Part shown: piece after piece, positions 11,244 through 26,322 of the stretch
How the letters are laid out: each line of letters starts with the position of its first letter
Position numbering within the stretch: position 1 is the stretch's first letter
NCBI GenBank assembly: GCA_963921425.1
Contig: OY992840.1
Coordinates: 1,242,501 to 1,306,500, forward strand
DNA length: 64,000 nt
Direction of reading: 5' to 3'
From: Dryas octopetala
Taxonomy: Eukaryota > Streptophyta > Magnoliopsida > Rosales > Rosaceae
Made by a program: the position numbers and the translations under genes
Notes under the pieces: model-generated
Databases searched by the model: none
What the model was told of the DNA's origin: nothing
What the model saw: only the letters and a program-made list of their open reading frames with translations

Positions 11244-12862
11244 ATCAACAAGGAATGACAGAGGGCTTAATGTGGTTGACAGCTACCCCTTCACTCTTCA
11301 CTCTTCACTCTTCAGTATTGTTTAGTAACATATATTTAAGATTTATGTTGTATTTTAGAGCATAGCCTTCTTTTGTCACTACCCAATGTAAAAGAAAACA
11401 AGTCAGATTTGAATGTTGTTATGAAGGAGTTTGAATATTAGGCCGGTTTGTCCTAAAAAGGAGTCTTTTCTTTGGGTGGCACATGGTTAAAAGTAAGATG
11501 TCTCCACAATCAAAGGCTTTTTTGTTTGAAAAAGTTCTCCCTCTTTCAGACTATAACTATGGAATCTTTTTTCAGTGAGCCTTTTTCTTTCTTCTTTCTT
11601 TTTTTTTTTTTTTTTTTATATTAAAGAAGGCAGTTTCTTGCCCTTTTTATTTCATCCTGGTCTGAGATCCTTTGTACACTAAGGGGCCCATTTAAGCAGT
11701 GTCAATTTCAATTTCAAGACTTTCTGCAGCCTTCAAATGGATGAGCAGTAGATGGTTTGTACTTTGTTGTGAAAGAGCCAAGTTATGAAAGGTGTGTGTG
11801 ACAACAAGAAACAACAATTGGGAATTTGAAATCAAAATTTAAGATCCATTAATCACTTGCTATATGTGAGAAGCTGATTATTACTATGAAACATATATAC
11901 AGCTATGAGTATATGTAACAGATAATAAATGTAGTAGAGTGTATGACTGACTGTGCAGCTATGCATTTAATTTTCATGACCAATTTTTATTAATCTTCTT
12001 TATTTAAGCAGTATGATTTTATAAATAAGTGTGACTTTATAAAATTTCGTTTTTTGTTACGCTCAATAAAAATAGTCTTTTAAATGGTCTATAAAATTTG
12101 AATCGTGTTACAATCAAGTTAAAAGAAAACCAATTAGATAGGTACATGATCAATCTCTGTGTTGTAATTTCTGCCAGTATCATATAATTTTGTCAGTCTC
12201 AAAACATTAATCTGCTATTAAAATTTTGATACCCTACATTTGAAGCATATGATTAATTACTAAGTCCATTTATGATAATTTGCGTCTATAACCATGTGTC
12301 TACATTACTGATGTTGATGATTGGAAATAATTGCAGCTATTGTAGATATCTAATTTCTTTGACCCAAAAAAAAAAAAAAAGATATCTAATTTCTCTAAGT
12401 TATACACCAATACAACATCATGTAAACGACAATTGCATAAAATGCAAATTTATACTGACAGTATGTAACAAGATAAAACCGATTTTCTCATGATAATCAC
12501 CTTTTCTCTTTTCTTTTTGGTTCTAGATCAGGATGTTCAACTAAATAACAAGGATTGAAACTGAAGCAACAGGTTATAGAGAATATGAAACATAAAGAAA
12601 TACAAACTCAAATTTGAATCTGAATATTACATATACATGATAATAATGATGAGGAAGAGATAAGGCAGATTATATACTTAACATTGGCTTTACATTAGCA
12701 ACTGAATTCGTGTAAATTCAGTGAAGAAATATGGATACAGCATATGCTCCTAGAATATATTAGATGATTCTGAGTAATACTAACAGCTAACAATGCTTAG
12801 ATATGGTTTAGATGATAACTTACACGTAACGACATAACTACTACGATGATCCAATGAATGAG
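11244..12862. other. intergenic between the convergent GH17 and GLR genes
   Basis: AT-rich DNA with a T-run near 11600-11618 and an A-run near 12365-12380. The 3' UTRs of the two convergent genes must lie here. No further coding sequence, RNA gene or element boundary was recognised. Confidence 0.5.
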
Positions 12863-16591
<3,729 letters not shown>

Positions 16592-17761
16592 AATTGATTC
16601 ATGAGTATGAAGAATTTCCCATTAGAGGTCTAAGTTTGAGACGAGCACAGCATTGTATTATCTGGGAAGCAATTTAAACCAAACAATATAAGCGTGCAAA
16701 AACTAGATTAAAGATGCAAAACCCAAAACCACATTCTGGACAGTAGATGAGAAACCTTTTTAAAAGTAGTTAATAACTAACTAGTAATTAAGTACACAAC
16801 GAGGGGAGGACTCTCATAATTTCCATTTCTTTCATGGGTTGTCTCACTCTCATTAACCAAATGCAATAGGCAAAAATAGTGAACATCCCTAGCACACAAT
16901 CTCATCAGAATGTTTGTTCAGAGAAAAAAATTTACAATCAATATCGAATAACTATGTCTGTGTGAAGTGTATTGATACTAACAAAAGCTCATTCATTTCA
17001 TGAAGCTAAGTATTACTTTTTTATCTGATGAAGCTAAAAAAAAAAAAAAAAAGTAGAGAGGTTGTCAATTCAGACAGACCAAGAAGACAAACGCACCTGG
17101 AAAGCGAAATCAGTTATGAATCCATTCATGAATGGAGTAGGAGTAGTACTACTACCACTTGCCCAATCAAGGAATTTGCTTTCTGCAGAAAAAGAGTGGC
17201 TACATGGGTTTGGATTTTGGAAGGAAGAGGCCCATAAATAAATAAATAAATAACAATAATAACGAAAAAATAACATTATAAACGTGAAAATTAAGTGGTT
17301 AAAATGTCAAGAAGAGAACAGAATAATAAAGTGAAAAGTGAAAATTCACGTGGGGCTGCAGAATGCCAGAAGCTGCTAAAGGCAAGTGGGAAACTGGCAA
17401 TGTTCACTTTGTGAAGACAAAGCTTGTAAAGTTAATCTTGCTTAGGTAAAGCGTAAAGTTTGATTTGTTACGTGCCTTCAATTTTCATTCTAAAATAGTT
17501 TTGGTTTTCCATATTTCACAATCGAATTCCTGAATTGAGGATAAAACTTAACTAATTTTCCTCGATTAATTACACAAAATTAATTTATAGAAGAACATGA
17601 GAAAATTATTTTGGATCTGTTTATGCTAAGATGATTGAAAAATCATTGTATAGACTTTTTAAAATGGCTTTCAATTTTCATTTACGTACTTCAAAAAAAC
17701 AATTCTTTAAAAAAATTTAAAGCTGAACCTTTTTTTTTTTTAGAGAAAAGAGAGGCCTTTG
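16592..17761. other. upstream region of the GLR gene
   Basis: This presumably holds the GLR promoter and leader. An A-run lies at about 17037-17052 and a TAAA microsatellite near 17235-17250. No gene is seen. Confidence 0.45.
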
Positions 17762-18380
17762 GTCAGTTTTGTATTAATATTTAGGGGTGCACAAAAATAC
17801 CGAAAAATCGAATTTTGAATAGAAATAAATCGATCCGGTCGATTTGGTTTGATTTTTTTCATTGAGCTGTTCAGTTTTGATTCTCTTATTGAAATTTTCA
17901 ATTTTAACCGAATCAACTACCACTTATAATATATATTAATTAATTTATATATGGTTTTAATACCTATTATAGAGTAAATCAAACCTCGATCCTATTATAG
18001 TTTATATATGTTTGTATATGTTTATTATAGTTTACATAGTATATAGTTTATAATTTTAAATAGTTTACATAGTATATAGTTTATAACTTTATTAACTTTA
18101 TATAGTTTATAGTTTATGTATAGTATGGTATAGGGTTTAGAATATAAGGTATAGGGTATAAAGTTTAGAATATGATATAGTGTCTAGGGTTTTGGATATT
18201 TTTAAGAGATAATTAGGCTTAGGTTTTTTAGAAAAACAGTTTTTAAATGAAAACCGGGGGTGTTTTAAAATTTATAAGAAAATCATTTTAATTCATAATA
18301 AAGTTTTTCCCAGATTTGAAGGGTATTTCTCCCTATTTGAAGGGTATTTCCCTTCCTAGGGTGTATAGTAGTATTTGTAA
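17762..18380. repeat. AT-rich degenerate repeat region
   Basis: This region begins with 'aggggtgcacaaaaatacc', a sequence style common at ends of plant non-autonomous elements, followed by 'gatttggtttgatttttt'. From 17990 to 18180 short words such as TATAGTTTA and TAGGGT recur irregularly. The same 'cggtaattttggt/ccgaaaaatcg' vocabulary appears at 34430-35180. No ends can be fixed. Confidence 0.35.
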
Positions 18381-18381
18381 A

Positions 18382-18456
18382 GGCTGCATGTTAGGTTTTA
18401 ACTCCGAGATTTTGGTCAGAGCCCAAAATCTTGGAGTTAAAACCTAACATAAAGCC
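18382..18456. repeat. short near-perfect hairpin (34-bp arms, 7-nt loop)
   Basis: Arms 18382-18415 and 18423-18456 are complementary, with one mismatch in the inner 28 bp and two in the outer 6 bp. The loop is TCAGAGC. It lies in non-coding DNA. It could be a tiny inverted duplication or a small-RNA source; nothing further is visible. Confidence 0.7.
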
Positions 18457-19476
18457 GTCAAAGATGAAAAATAAAAAGACTTAATTAAAAACCCTAAATC
18501 ACTATCGGTCTTAGTATAAGAAAATCTCATAAAATGGACTGAACTCTAAGTCTCCCTATTTTTAATTAGTTTATATGAAATCTATTATATAAATTATAAA
18601 CACATATATATATATATCTATTAAATTAGAATAAATTAGTATAGGCTGCATGACAAGCATCCTATCGATGCAGTACAATCGACCAAGGCTTACAAGCATA
18701 AACCTAAAAGAACAAGAACTCTGGAATCTACCAAGAAATTGAGAGAAAACCTCAATAATTAATTTGATAAAATAATAGAATAATCTGGCTAGCAATTGTA
18801 AAATTGCTTAAGTACGCTTAAAGAAACCCTAGGGCACAAACAACCTTATAATTAAGCCCTACGGGTAATTACAAACCCAAATAAAATATAAATTAAATTA
18901 AATTAAATGTCTGAAAGTTTAAAATGCAGTTTTGAGGCCCTAAACGACCTCAGAAGGCCGAAAAAGCCCATATATCATGGCATAGCCATGTGTTTGACTC
19001 GTCTCGCGATTTCCTTCAAAACGATATGCATTAGTGCTACTTTCAGAGCCAAACCCTCCGACTAATAGAAATCATTTCCCAAATTTCTTGAGTTTGCAAC
19101 GATCAAGTTGTTGCATAAACTTCTCAGCCATCCGCTCTGCATCACCTATTTAACCTTTACTACATCTATTGTTCAAATTTAATAATAAGGTGACATTTAT
19201 AAGTATTAACTCGATAGCTAGATGTGGTTGCTAGCTGGCAATTTAAACAAACCTTTTCAAGTCCAGACAGAGAAAGAGAGAGTCGGTGGAGAAAGAGAAA
19301 GTAGCAGAGGCAAGAAGAAGAGAAAGCCAAACCAACCACACGCACACACCGAGACACGCTCAGAGCCGCCACCGATTCAATTGCCACATTAGACGCCGAT
19401 GGTTTCTTCGGCCGAATCTTCATCCACATTCTCTCCGGAATGACAGATTCGGACCACCGAACTAGCAACCAAGTCC

Positions 19477-19480
<4 letters not shown>

Positions 19481-19516
<36 letters not shown>
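19481..19516 (+). repeat. CT microsatellite
   Basis: Eighteen uninterrupted CT units. It also marks the left edge of a repeat family seen again at 54583 (see the dispersed repeat entry). Confidence 0.9.
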
Positions 19517-19518
<2 letters not shown>

Positions 19519-19823
19519 GTGAAAGAATGCTCTTCTTGGAAATGTGTCAGAGACTATGGCCAAGTCGTCTTTTTGGTTTCACAGAAACTTTTCATTTTCT
19601 TTTTTGATTGTTTGTTTTATTTTGATTTTTTATTTCCAATTTTGAAAATCCATATTTACCTTTATTTTGAGTTCAGATATGTAGTTGATTGCATTAAATC
19701 GATTTATAAGCTCAATTTTGCTAATTTTTTTACTGTATGTAGCTGCATTTTCAGTTTGCAATTTCAGTTTTAGTTGCAAACTCAATTGCAGTTTCAGTTT
19801 GAATTTAGAATCTTAGAATTCTT

Positions 19824-20706
19824 AGGATGCGTTTGGTAACTTTTTACAAAACAGTTTTTCATTTTACAAATTCAAAAAATGACAAAAATGCGTTTGGTTG
19901 CCTTGAGAAAATAGTTTTTGAAAAACACAAAATAGAATTTCTAATTTATAGTGTAAATTCAAAAAACGACTAAATGATGTTTTCAGTGAATTTAGAAAAT
20001 ATAGAGAACACGGGTACAAATAAAAAAAAATTTACAACTGAAAAAAAAAATGAAAAAACATGTGATCTGCACCTCCTCCCCACTTAACCAGACCCACCTC
20101 CGGCAGCAGCCCTACCCCCCGCCGCTGCCCACCTCACCCATCTCTCTTCATCTTTCATCTATTCCTCTATTTCTTTCTCTCTCTCTCTCTACCTATCTCT
20201 CAAAATATATACTTTGTAATCCCTCTATAGTTTCCAATTCTCGCTTCAATAAACGGATCAAAACTTCCCGTAACATTTATGGTAGGAAGCTCACAAGCCT
20301 TAACAACCCTTACATAGAGAAAATACATTCGTTCAACTAGATCATAGGTGTTTGCAGTCTTGTCTCCATTAATAATACAGCCACCAACAATTATTCCACC
20401 TCCAAGGTAGTCGCGCCGGCCGAGGTGGGTTGGGTTTTATGAAACTTCTCTTTTTTTTAATTATATATTTTATGAAATTGGTTAATAATAATTTATAATT
20501 AATATCTTTTGTGAATATAATTATTTGGTTGTAATAATTGGTTAATATCAAATGTGTTTTCATTATTTTTGTATTATATAATTGTTTTCAATTACGCTAC
20601 CAGACGCCTTTTCATATTTTGAGAATGCAAAAGTTAATTTGTCATTTTCATTTTACAATACAGTTTTTAGAAAATTGTTATGTACAACGTTACCAAACAG
20701 GCCCTT
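19824..20706. mobile_element. hAT-like non-autonomous transposon with captured gene fragment
   Basis: Left end AGGATGCGTTTGGTAAC and right end (reverse complement) AAGGGCCTGTTTGGTAAC form imperfect terminal inverted repeats. Flanking 8-mers are GAATTCTT and AAATTCTT (7/8 match), the target length expected of hAT elements. Subterminal sequence is also partly palindromic ('cagttttt' and 'aaaatgacaaaaatg'). The interior carries no transposase but contains a C2-domain exon fragment on the minus strand. It is 883 bp in total. Confidence 0.6.
20200..20436 (-). pseudogene. captured fragment of an MCTP/FTIP-type C2-domain protein
   Basis: The minus strand is open for 78 codons between a TAA at 20437-20439 and a TGA at 20200-20202. 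Recognisable pieces are GDKTANTYDLVERMYFLYVR and VTGSFDPFIEARIGNYRG. In plant multiple-C2-domain transmembrane proteins (MCTP, including FT-interacting protein), the linker K-T-A-x-T-Y-D-L-V-E is followed at once by Y-L-x-V-x-V-V-K-A-x-x-L-P and then V-T-G-x-x-D-P-x-V-E-x-x-x-G-N-Y. The order and spacing match. The homology stops at about RGITK, where CT-rich DNA begins, so only the start of one C2 domain was captured. There is no ATG near the start. Full MCTPs are plasmodesmal ER tethers of roughly 770-1000 residues; this piece cannot do that job. Confidence 0.8.
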
Positions 20707-21400
20707 AAATTCTTCATTACTATAACAGTTTCAGAAAGATTTTCTCTTATTCTTTGTGGTTTTTTTTGTCATTTTGTTAGTGTGCATATCTAGTAATTTT
20801 TTGAAATGTGGTTGCAAATGAAGGAGGATAAGGGTGGTTGTGGTTAAATTTTAATATTGTTTGTAGTCCATCAGAATGCAAAAACACGCTCAGTTTTTTT
20901 TTTTCTATTTTCTGTGTTGTTTTTGTATTTTTGTTGGCGCCCCTGTGTTGGGCATTCTGGAAGCTAGCCCACAAATTTAGTAATGTAACCTGCAAGTAAA
21001 ATTTTTTGATTAGGGTAGTTTGGTTAAGTTTTTTGGATTTCAGTATCTTAAAATTAAGAGACTCATTAAATTATATGTTTTATATAAATTATAAAACACA
21101 TATCAATTAAAACATATTTAATCAACATCAATCTATTTTAGTATATGTAACTACCATCATCTACTATTACAAATAACAAATAAGTTAGGCTAATATATAT
21201 CAATATTTTGATACTATAAACTTGTTTAACTACCAGTATTAATTACTGGCCTTCTTTCAGTTTTGTAGTTGTGCATGCAATTACTAGTATTAATTATGTG
21301 AAGAAAATTACAATTTTTTCATTTATATATATATATAATATTTTAACATAGTAAAACTTAAACTAAAACCCTAGTTTTTCTTCCCTCAGCTGCCACGCTT

Positions 21401-21432
<32 letters not shown>

Positions 21433-21935
21433 GTACACAATCTCTCTCTCTTCTCCCTCCCTCTGCGATCTCACTCTCTGCAATCTTCTCCCTCTCTCTG
21501 CGATTTCCCTCCCTGTATGCGATCTCATAAACAATCACATAATTATATCTTCTCCCTCTCTCTTCTCCCTCCCTCTGCGATCGCACATATTACCATGTTG
21601 CCCTTTAGTAATAATCAAGTGTATGATATTAACAAAATACACACTATGTAATTTACACCCAAGGAGATCAGATCAAATACTCAACCTAAAGATATGGCTA
21701 AGGCTAACCATCTTATCACCAAAAAACCTATGTTTAGTCCTAGCTAGCTAGCTTATCATTAAAATGACTTTCTCCACACTTCTCCACCAATCACAAACTC
21801 CTCCTCCCTTCTATAAAACAACCATTTCCTTTCTCATTTCACCTGCGACATATACTTACAATTAAACATATATCAGCCTCTCCCTTTCACCCAAAAATAT
21901 GAAAGTTACATCACAATAAAATTTCCAACTTCAAC
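20707..21935. other. intergenic AT-rich DNA with CA and CT simple repeats
   Basis: An AC microsatellite lies at about 21410-21432, followed by several 'tctccctctctctgcgat' units (21445-21585) that form an irregular tandem repeat. No gene is recognised. Confidence 0.5.
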
Positions 21936-22189
21936 CGGGGTGGGAATGGTTTGGGGAGATCAACTTCATTCTCGAGAATGCTATGTGAATGCATTACGAA
22001 TCCAAAAAATGGAAGACAAAACTCCCAAACAGACAGTGAAGATGGAGAAAAAGGAAGAAGAAACCACCTCAAAAGGCGAAAGAACATGGCATAAAGAGTT
22101 GAAGAAACCTACACTATAAGTGTCTATCCAGATGATCCTGCAAAGACAGTTAAAATAGGAAAAGAAATTTCGCTCGAACTGCAAAAGAA

Positions 22190-22780
22190 ACTGGAAATCT
22201 TTTTAAAGGAACACTGAGACGTGTTTGCTTGGACACATGATGACATGCCTGGCATTGACCCTGAAGTTATTTGTCATCATTTAAACATTGATCCAACGTG
22301 CTCTCCGATAGTTCAGAAGCGGAGAAACTTCACCCCATATAGGAAGATGGCTATAAAAGATGAAGTGGAAAAATTGAAAAGGCCCATTTAATTCGAGAAG
22401 CGAAGTATTCGAAATGGATCGCCAACGTGGTGATAGTGAAAAAGTCAAATGGAAAGTGGAGAATGTGTGTCAAATTTACTTATTTGAATCAAGCATGTCC
22501 CAAGAATAGCTTTCCTTTGCCTCGCATTGACCAGTTGGTAGAGGCAACTGCTGGGCATGAAGCTATGAGCTTCATGGATGCTTTTTCGGGGTATAATCAA
22601 ATCAAGATGTATCAGCCGGATGAGGAAAAGACCGTTTTCTTTACCGATGATGGGCTTTATTGCTACACTGCTATGCCATTTGGTTTGAAGAATGCATGAG
22701 CAACTTATCAATGGTTGGTAAATGAGATATTTAAGAAGCAAATGGGAGATACAATGAGATATTTACTGATGTTGTTTAGA
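22190..22780 (+). pseudogene. Ty3/gypsy reverse transcriptase fragment lacking its catalytic YxDD region
   Basis: Pieces seen are FAWTHDDMPGIDPEVICHHL, NGKWRMCVKFTYLNQACPK, FMDAFSGYNQIKMYQ and YTAMPFGLKNA. These are RT blocks leading up to the palm. After 'NEIFKKQMGDTM' the sequence jumps directly to RNase H (SKAFQGVEAKYEPFEKLALA near 22820), so the Y-x-D-D core has been deleted. A stop follows the LKNA motif (22697-22699), and another lies near 22230. A Tat-type RT is inferred from wording and context. Confidence 0.75.
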
Positions 22781-23062
22781 CAGGGTGAAAAATCCCAACG
22801 GCCTATCTAGTTCGTAAGCAAGGCATTTCAAGGTGTGGAGGCAAAGTACGAACCATTTGAGAAACTAGCGTTGGCATTAGTGACAACGTCAAGAAAGCTT
22901 AGACCTTACTTTCAGGCACACAACATTAAAGTCTTCAGAAATTAGCCGCTTCAGTAAATCTTGCATAAACCTGAAGCCTCGGGACGCTTGATGAAACGGT
23001 CCATTGAGCTTAGCCAGTTCGATATTCACTATGTCCCCAAGGCTTCCGTTAAAGGGTAGGTA

Positions 23063-23434
23063 ATGGTAGATTTTATTACAGAATTCACAACAGCGACCGG
23101 CCCAAAAGAAACGAAGGATGAACCTTGGATCCTAAATGTGGATGGTTCGTCAAATCACCAAGGAAATGGAGCATGTTTGCTTTTAACTTTGCTAGACGGA
23201 GTTCAACATCCATATGCATTGAAATTCAATTTCAGTGCAACTAACAATGTTTCAGAGTATGAAGAGTTGATTGCAGGGTTGCGAATGGCAAAAGCAATGA
23301 GGGTTCAAAATATCAAAGTCTTTAGTGATTCACAACTGATTGTGAACCAGATAAACTTAGAATACGAGGCCAAGGAGTCAAGTATGATTGGATATCTGGA
23401 TAAAGTTAAGAAATTACAAAGGGATCGAGTTTGA
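23063..23434 (+). pseudogene. second (archaeal-type) RNase H domain of the Tat-like element
   Basis: PWILNVDGSSNHQGNGACLL begins the domain, and SEYEELIAGLRMAKAM and VFSDSQLIVNQI follow. D, E and D of the RNase H active site are visible. A second RNase H of this type, downstream of the usual RT-linked one (remnant at 22800-23050), marks the Tat lineage. The frame ends with a stop created by a shift near 23434, and the next domain resumes in another frame at 23388. Confidence 0.75.
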
Positions 23435-24800
23435 TAAAATTCCGATTGAGCAAATCTCGCGAACCCACAATGCTTTGGCAGATGCATTGGCGAGGCTTGC
23501 CTCTTCATTAGAGGCAACCCTCCCCATAAGAATATTGGTTGAAGAATTAGACAGACCAAGCATTGAATCAGGAAAAATTGCAATGATGCAGGTGGACCAA
23601 GAAGTTAAAGAAGACGATTGGACAAGGGCGATGGTAGATTTCATTTTAAATGAAAAACAACCTTCAAATCTAGAAGAAGCACGCAATCTAAGGAGAAGAT
23701 CAGCTCGATATGTTGTTATAGGCCGAGACCTGTACAAAAGAAGTTACTCCAGTCCACTGTTAAAGTGTTTGGGCCCTTATGAGGCCGATTATGCACTTCG
23801 CGAGGTTCACAAAAGGGTTTGTGGAGTCCATTTTGGTGGAAAAACTTTGGCATTTAAATTACTTCGACAAGGGTTTTATTGGATAAGGATGAGACATGAA
23901 GCAGAAGAATTGGTTCGAAGGTGTGAGAAATGCCAGAAGTTCGATAGTTTGAAGCATCAACCCATTGAGCCATTGATACCTCTTACTAGCCCATGACCAT
24001 TTGCTCAGTGGCAAATGGATCTTCTAGGACCCTTTCCACAAGCAAATGGGTAGAGGCAAAGGCTATGACCAAAACAACTGAGGAATACAATGAAAATTTC
24101 ATTCTTTGATTAATTTTGTGCAAGTTTGGAATCCCAAATGTCATAATTTCTGATAATGGAACCCAGTTTGATAGCCATAAATTCAGAGAATTCGATCTGT
24201 TTTAAGTATGGATCAAGAATCATTATTCCTCTCTAGCACACCCTTAAGCAAATAGACAAGCATATGTGGCTAACCGAAGCATTTTGAGGGGAATCAAAAG
24301 GAGGCCCGGCTCAGCAAAAGGAAATTGGGCAGATGAACTACATCATGAACTCTAGGCTTATCAAACCACAGAGAAAACCCCAACAGGGGAATCCCCTTTC
24401 ACATTGGCCTATGGGACTGAAGCCGTAATCCCGGTTGAAATAGGTTCGCAGAGCTTTAGAGTTGAACAGGTTGATCTACAAAGAAATGATGAGACTCTAA
24501 GAATGAACTTAGATTTGCTTGAAGAAAAAAGAAAGAAGTCACAGCTCCGTTAGGCATACTTCAAATAGAAGATGGTGGAATATCATTCCAAAAAAGTCAA
24601 ACCTAGAATTTCTAAGTTGGTGATTTGGTCCTTCGAGAAGTAATGCCTAACAAAAAGATTCTAGAAGAGGGAAAGCTAGGGGCAACTTGGGAAGGTCCAT
24701 ATAGAGTCATCAACATGAGAATGTTAGGTACATATTAGCTGCAGGATTTGAATGGAACGAATGTGCCAAGGCCATGGAATATAATGCACTTAAAATAGTT
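23388..24800 (+). pseudogene. integrase region of the Tat-like element
   Basis: The N-terminal zinc-binding part is seen as VHKRVCGVHFGGKTLAFKLL and CEKCQKF (23800-23950), then a stop at 23994. Core pieces follow in broken frames: QWQMDLLGPFPQ, ISDNGTQFDSHKF, PFTLAYGTEAVIPVE, and GKLGATWEGPYRV near the C-terminus (24660-24710). At least four in-frame stops are present. A normal element would carry one open pol frame here. Confidence 0.75.
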
Positions 24801-25091
24801 CTATCAGTAGGAAGAACATTCAATGTATCAATCCTATTGTATGAATTCGAAAAACTTAAAATTCTAAGTGCCAATTTCATTTCATAATTTTAAGAGTCGA
24901 AGCTTGTTACAACCATTCTTAAAAAAAATAACAATAAAAATATGATAAAATACTAAACCAGGGAGGCACTTTCCCTGGGGTCTTACAAAGATTTACTTAA
25001 TGCTGGGGAGTTAACCAGTTTCGTCAGCATTGTTCTTTGATGCAGCAAAGGGAGAGTGAGGCTCAAATGCCTCATAGGAGTTAATGTCGTC

Positions 25092-25634
25092 TCAGGAGTC
25101 TGCGAACTCTGGAACCACAACCTTGGCATAACGTTTGAAGTGCTCAAAGCCCTCTTCGAAGCATCGTTCCTTCTCTTCCATGGTAGCATGACACTGATGA
25201 AGGATGGTAGTGTCGAGATCATCCTTCAGTAGGTCAAAATGGGCACGCAGGACCCTAAATTTGCTCATCCAATATAGGTAACGTCCTCGCAAGTGAGAAA
25301 TGGTGGTACGAGACTTGTATAGCTGCCTTTGCACCTCCAAAAGCTCAGTCTGGAGCCTGTTGACCATGTCACTCCAATTCCTTGAAACTCCAAGGAAGGA
25401 TTTCAGCATGGCGGCATTCTTAGTTGCTAGTCCATGGATCCAATCCTCATCATCCTCAGAATCAGACATTTGCTCCAAGTAAGATCGATCATGTTGAGAA
25501 CCCACTGGAGAGGGTGGCAGTGCGTTGGTTCGAGGAGGGACTTCATCAGAAGTTGCCCCATTTGAAAGGTTGGAGGTCAGGTTGTGAACTTCATTTGCAG
25601 CAATTGCAGGCATATTGCTGGAAGAACTAGCCAT
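25092..25634 (-). CDS. antisense ORF of the Tat-like element, 180 residues, coiled coil
   Basis: An uninterrupted frame from ATG (25632-25634) to stop at 25092. It has a serine-rich start, an acidic patch (MSDSEDDEDWIH) and then helix-forming heptads (VNRLQTELLEVQRQLYKSR ... LRAHFDLLKDDLDTTILHQC). No domain is recognised. It lies between integrase and the 3' end, antisense to pol, as extra ORFs of Tat elements do. It stays fully open beside a pol with many stops, which hints at later decay or selection on this ORF; this could also be chance at this length. A TATA-like motif lies 90 bases upstream on the same strand. Confidence 0.6.
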   Translation of the reverse strand: MASSSSNMPAIAANEVHNLTSNLSNGATSDEVPPRTNALPPSPVGSQHDRSYLEQMSDSEDDEDWIHGLATKNAAMLKSFLGVSRNWSDMVNRLQTELLEVQRQLYKSRTTISHLRGRYLYWMSKFRVLRAHFDLLKDDLDTTILHQCHATMEEKERCFEEGFEHFKRYAKVVVPEFADS

Positions 25635-25720
25635 ATAAGAATTTTCCTTCTCTCTTTGATTTCTTTCTCACCTAATCAGAAAATAAAGGATTTGGATGAA
25701 GAAAGAGATTATGTGAGATG

Positions 25721-25731
25721 GTATTTATAGA
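25721..25731 (-). promoter_or_regulatory. TATA-like motif upstream of the antisense ORF
   Basis: On the minus strand the sequence reads CTATAAATACC, a strong plant TATA box, about 87-97 bases before the antisense ATG. It suggests that the antisense ORF had its own promoter independent of the LTR. Confidence 0.45.
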
Positions 25732-25951
25732 TGCCAACACACGATTTTTCATTGAAAATCGAAGAGGAACAACCACAAAACAGGCCCCTCTTTCTCGCAA
25801 GATGTGAATCAGGTGTTACAGGTTTCAAAGGAAGCCATTTGGGGGTCACGACGGTTGGGTTAGTAATTAGACCCATGTCTCGAGACGCTTTTTGTTTTAC
25901 AATAAGTTGCAAGGTTAATATGGGTTTATTTTCTTTTGAATGAGAAAATAA

Positions 25952-26322
25952 GAGTTAATTACACTTACACCCCCTGAGGTTTATCGTCTTTTCACATATA
26001 CCTCCTGAGATTTTAACAATTACACATACACCCCTTGAGGTTTCAAAACTGTTGCATATAACCCCCTATAGTGAGACGAAAAATGATGAGAAATTATACA
26101 AAATGGCATGTTAAGGGGTTAAATGGCCTAATAAGATTACTCAAGGTGTAAGGTCCAACCTCAATACAAATATTTTCTTTTTTGTTTATTTATTTTTTTC
26201 TCTTGTAGGGGGTTATATGCAATAGTTTTGAAACCTCAGGGGGTGTTTGTGTAATTTTTGAAACCCCAAGGGATGTATGTGAAAATACGATAAACCTCAA
26301 GGGATGTAAGTGTAATTAACTC
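25952..26322. mobile_element. MULE-type MITE, 371 bp, with perfect 9-bp target duplication
   Basis: Both ends start GAGTTAATTACACTTACA and pair over roughly 115 bp; 'CCCCCTGAGGTTT' and 'TTGCATATAACCCCCTA' occur in each arm. The flanks are AGAAAATAA at 25943-25951 and the same 9 bases at 26323-26331. A 9-bp duplication is typical of Mutator-like elements. There is no coding region. It is nested in the Tat-like element. Confidence 0.9.

Larger units (their letters stand above)
19517..21060 (+). repeat. dispersed repeat copy 1 (interrupted by an hAT-like element)
   Basis: Sequence after the CT tract and on both sides of 19824-20706 resembles 54583-55480. Shared parts are the CT tract, runs of 'gcagtttcagtt', 'tgttgggc-ttct' (20947 and 55391) and 'ggttaa-tttttgg-tt-cagta' (21023 and 55446). 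The family and function are unknown. There is no coding region. Confidence 0.35.
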
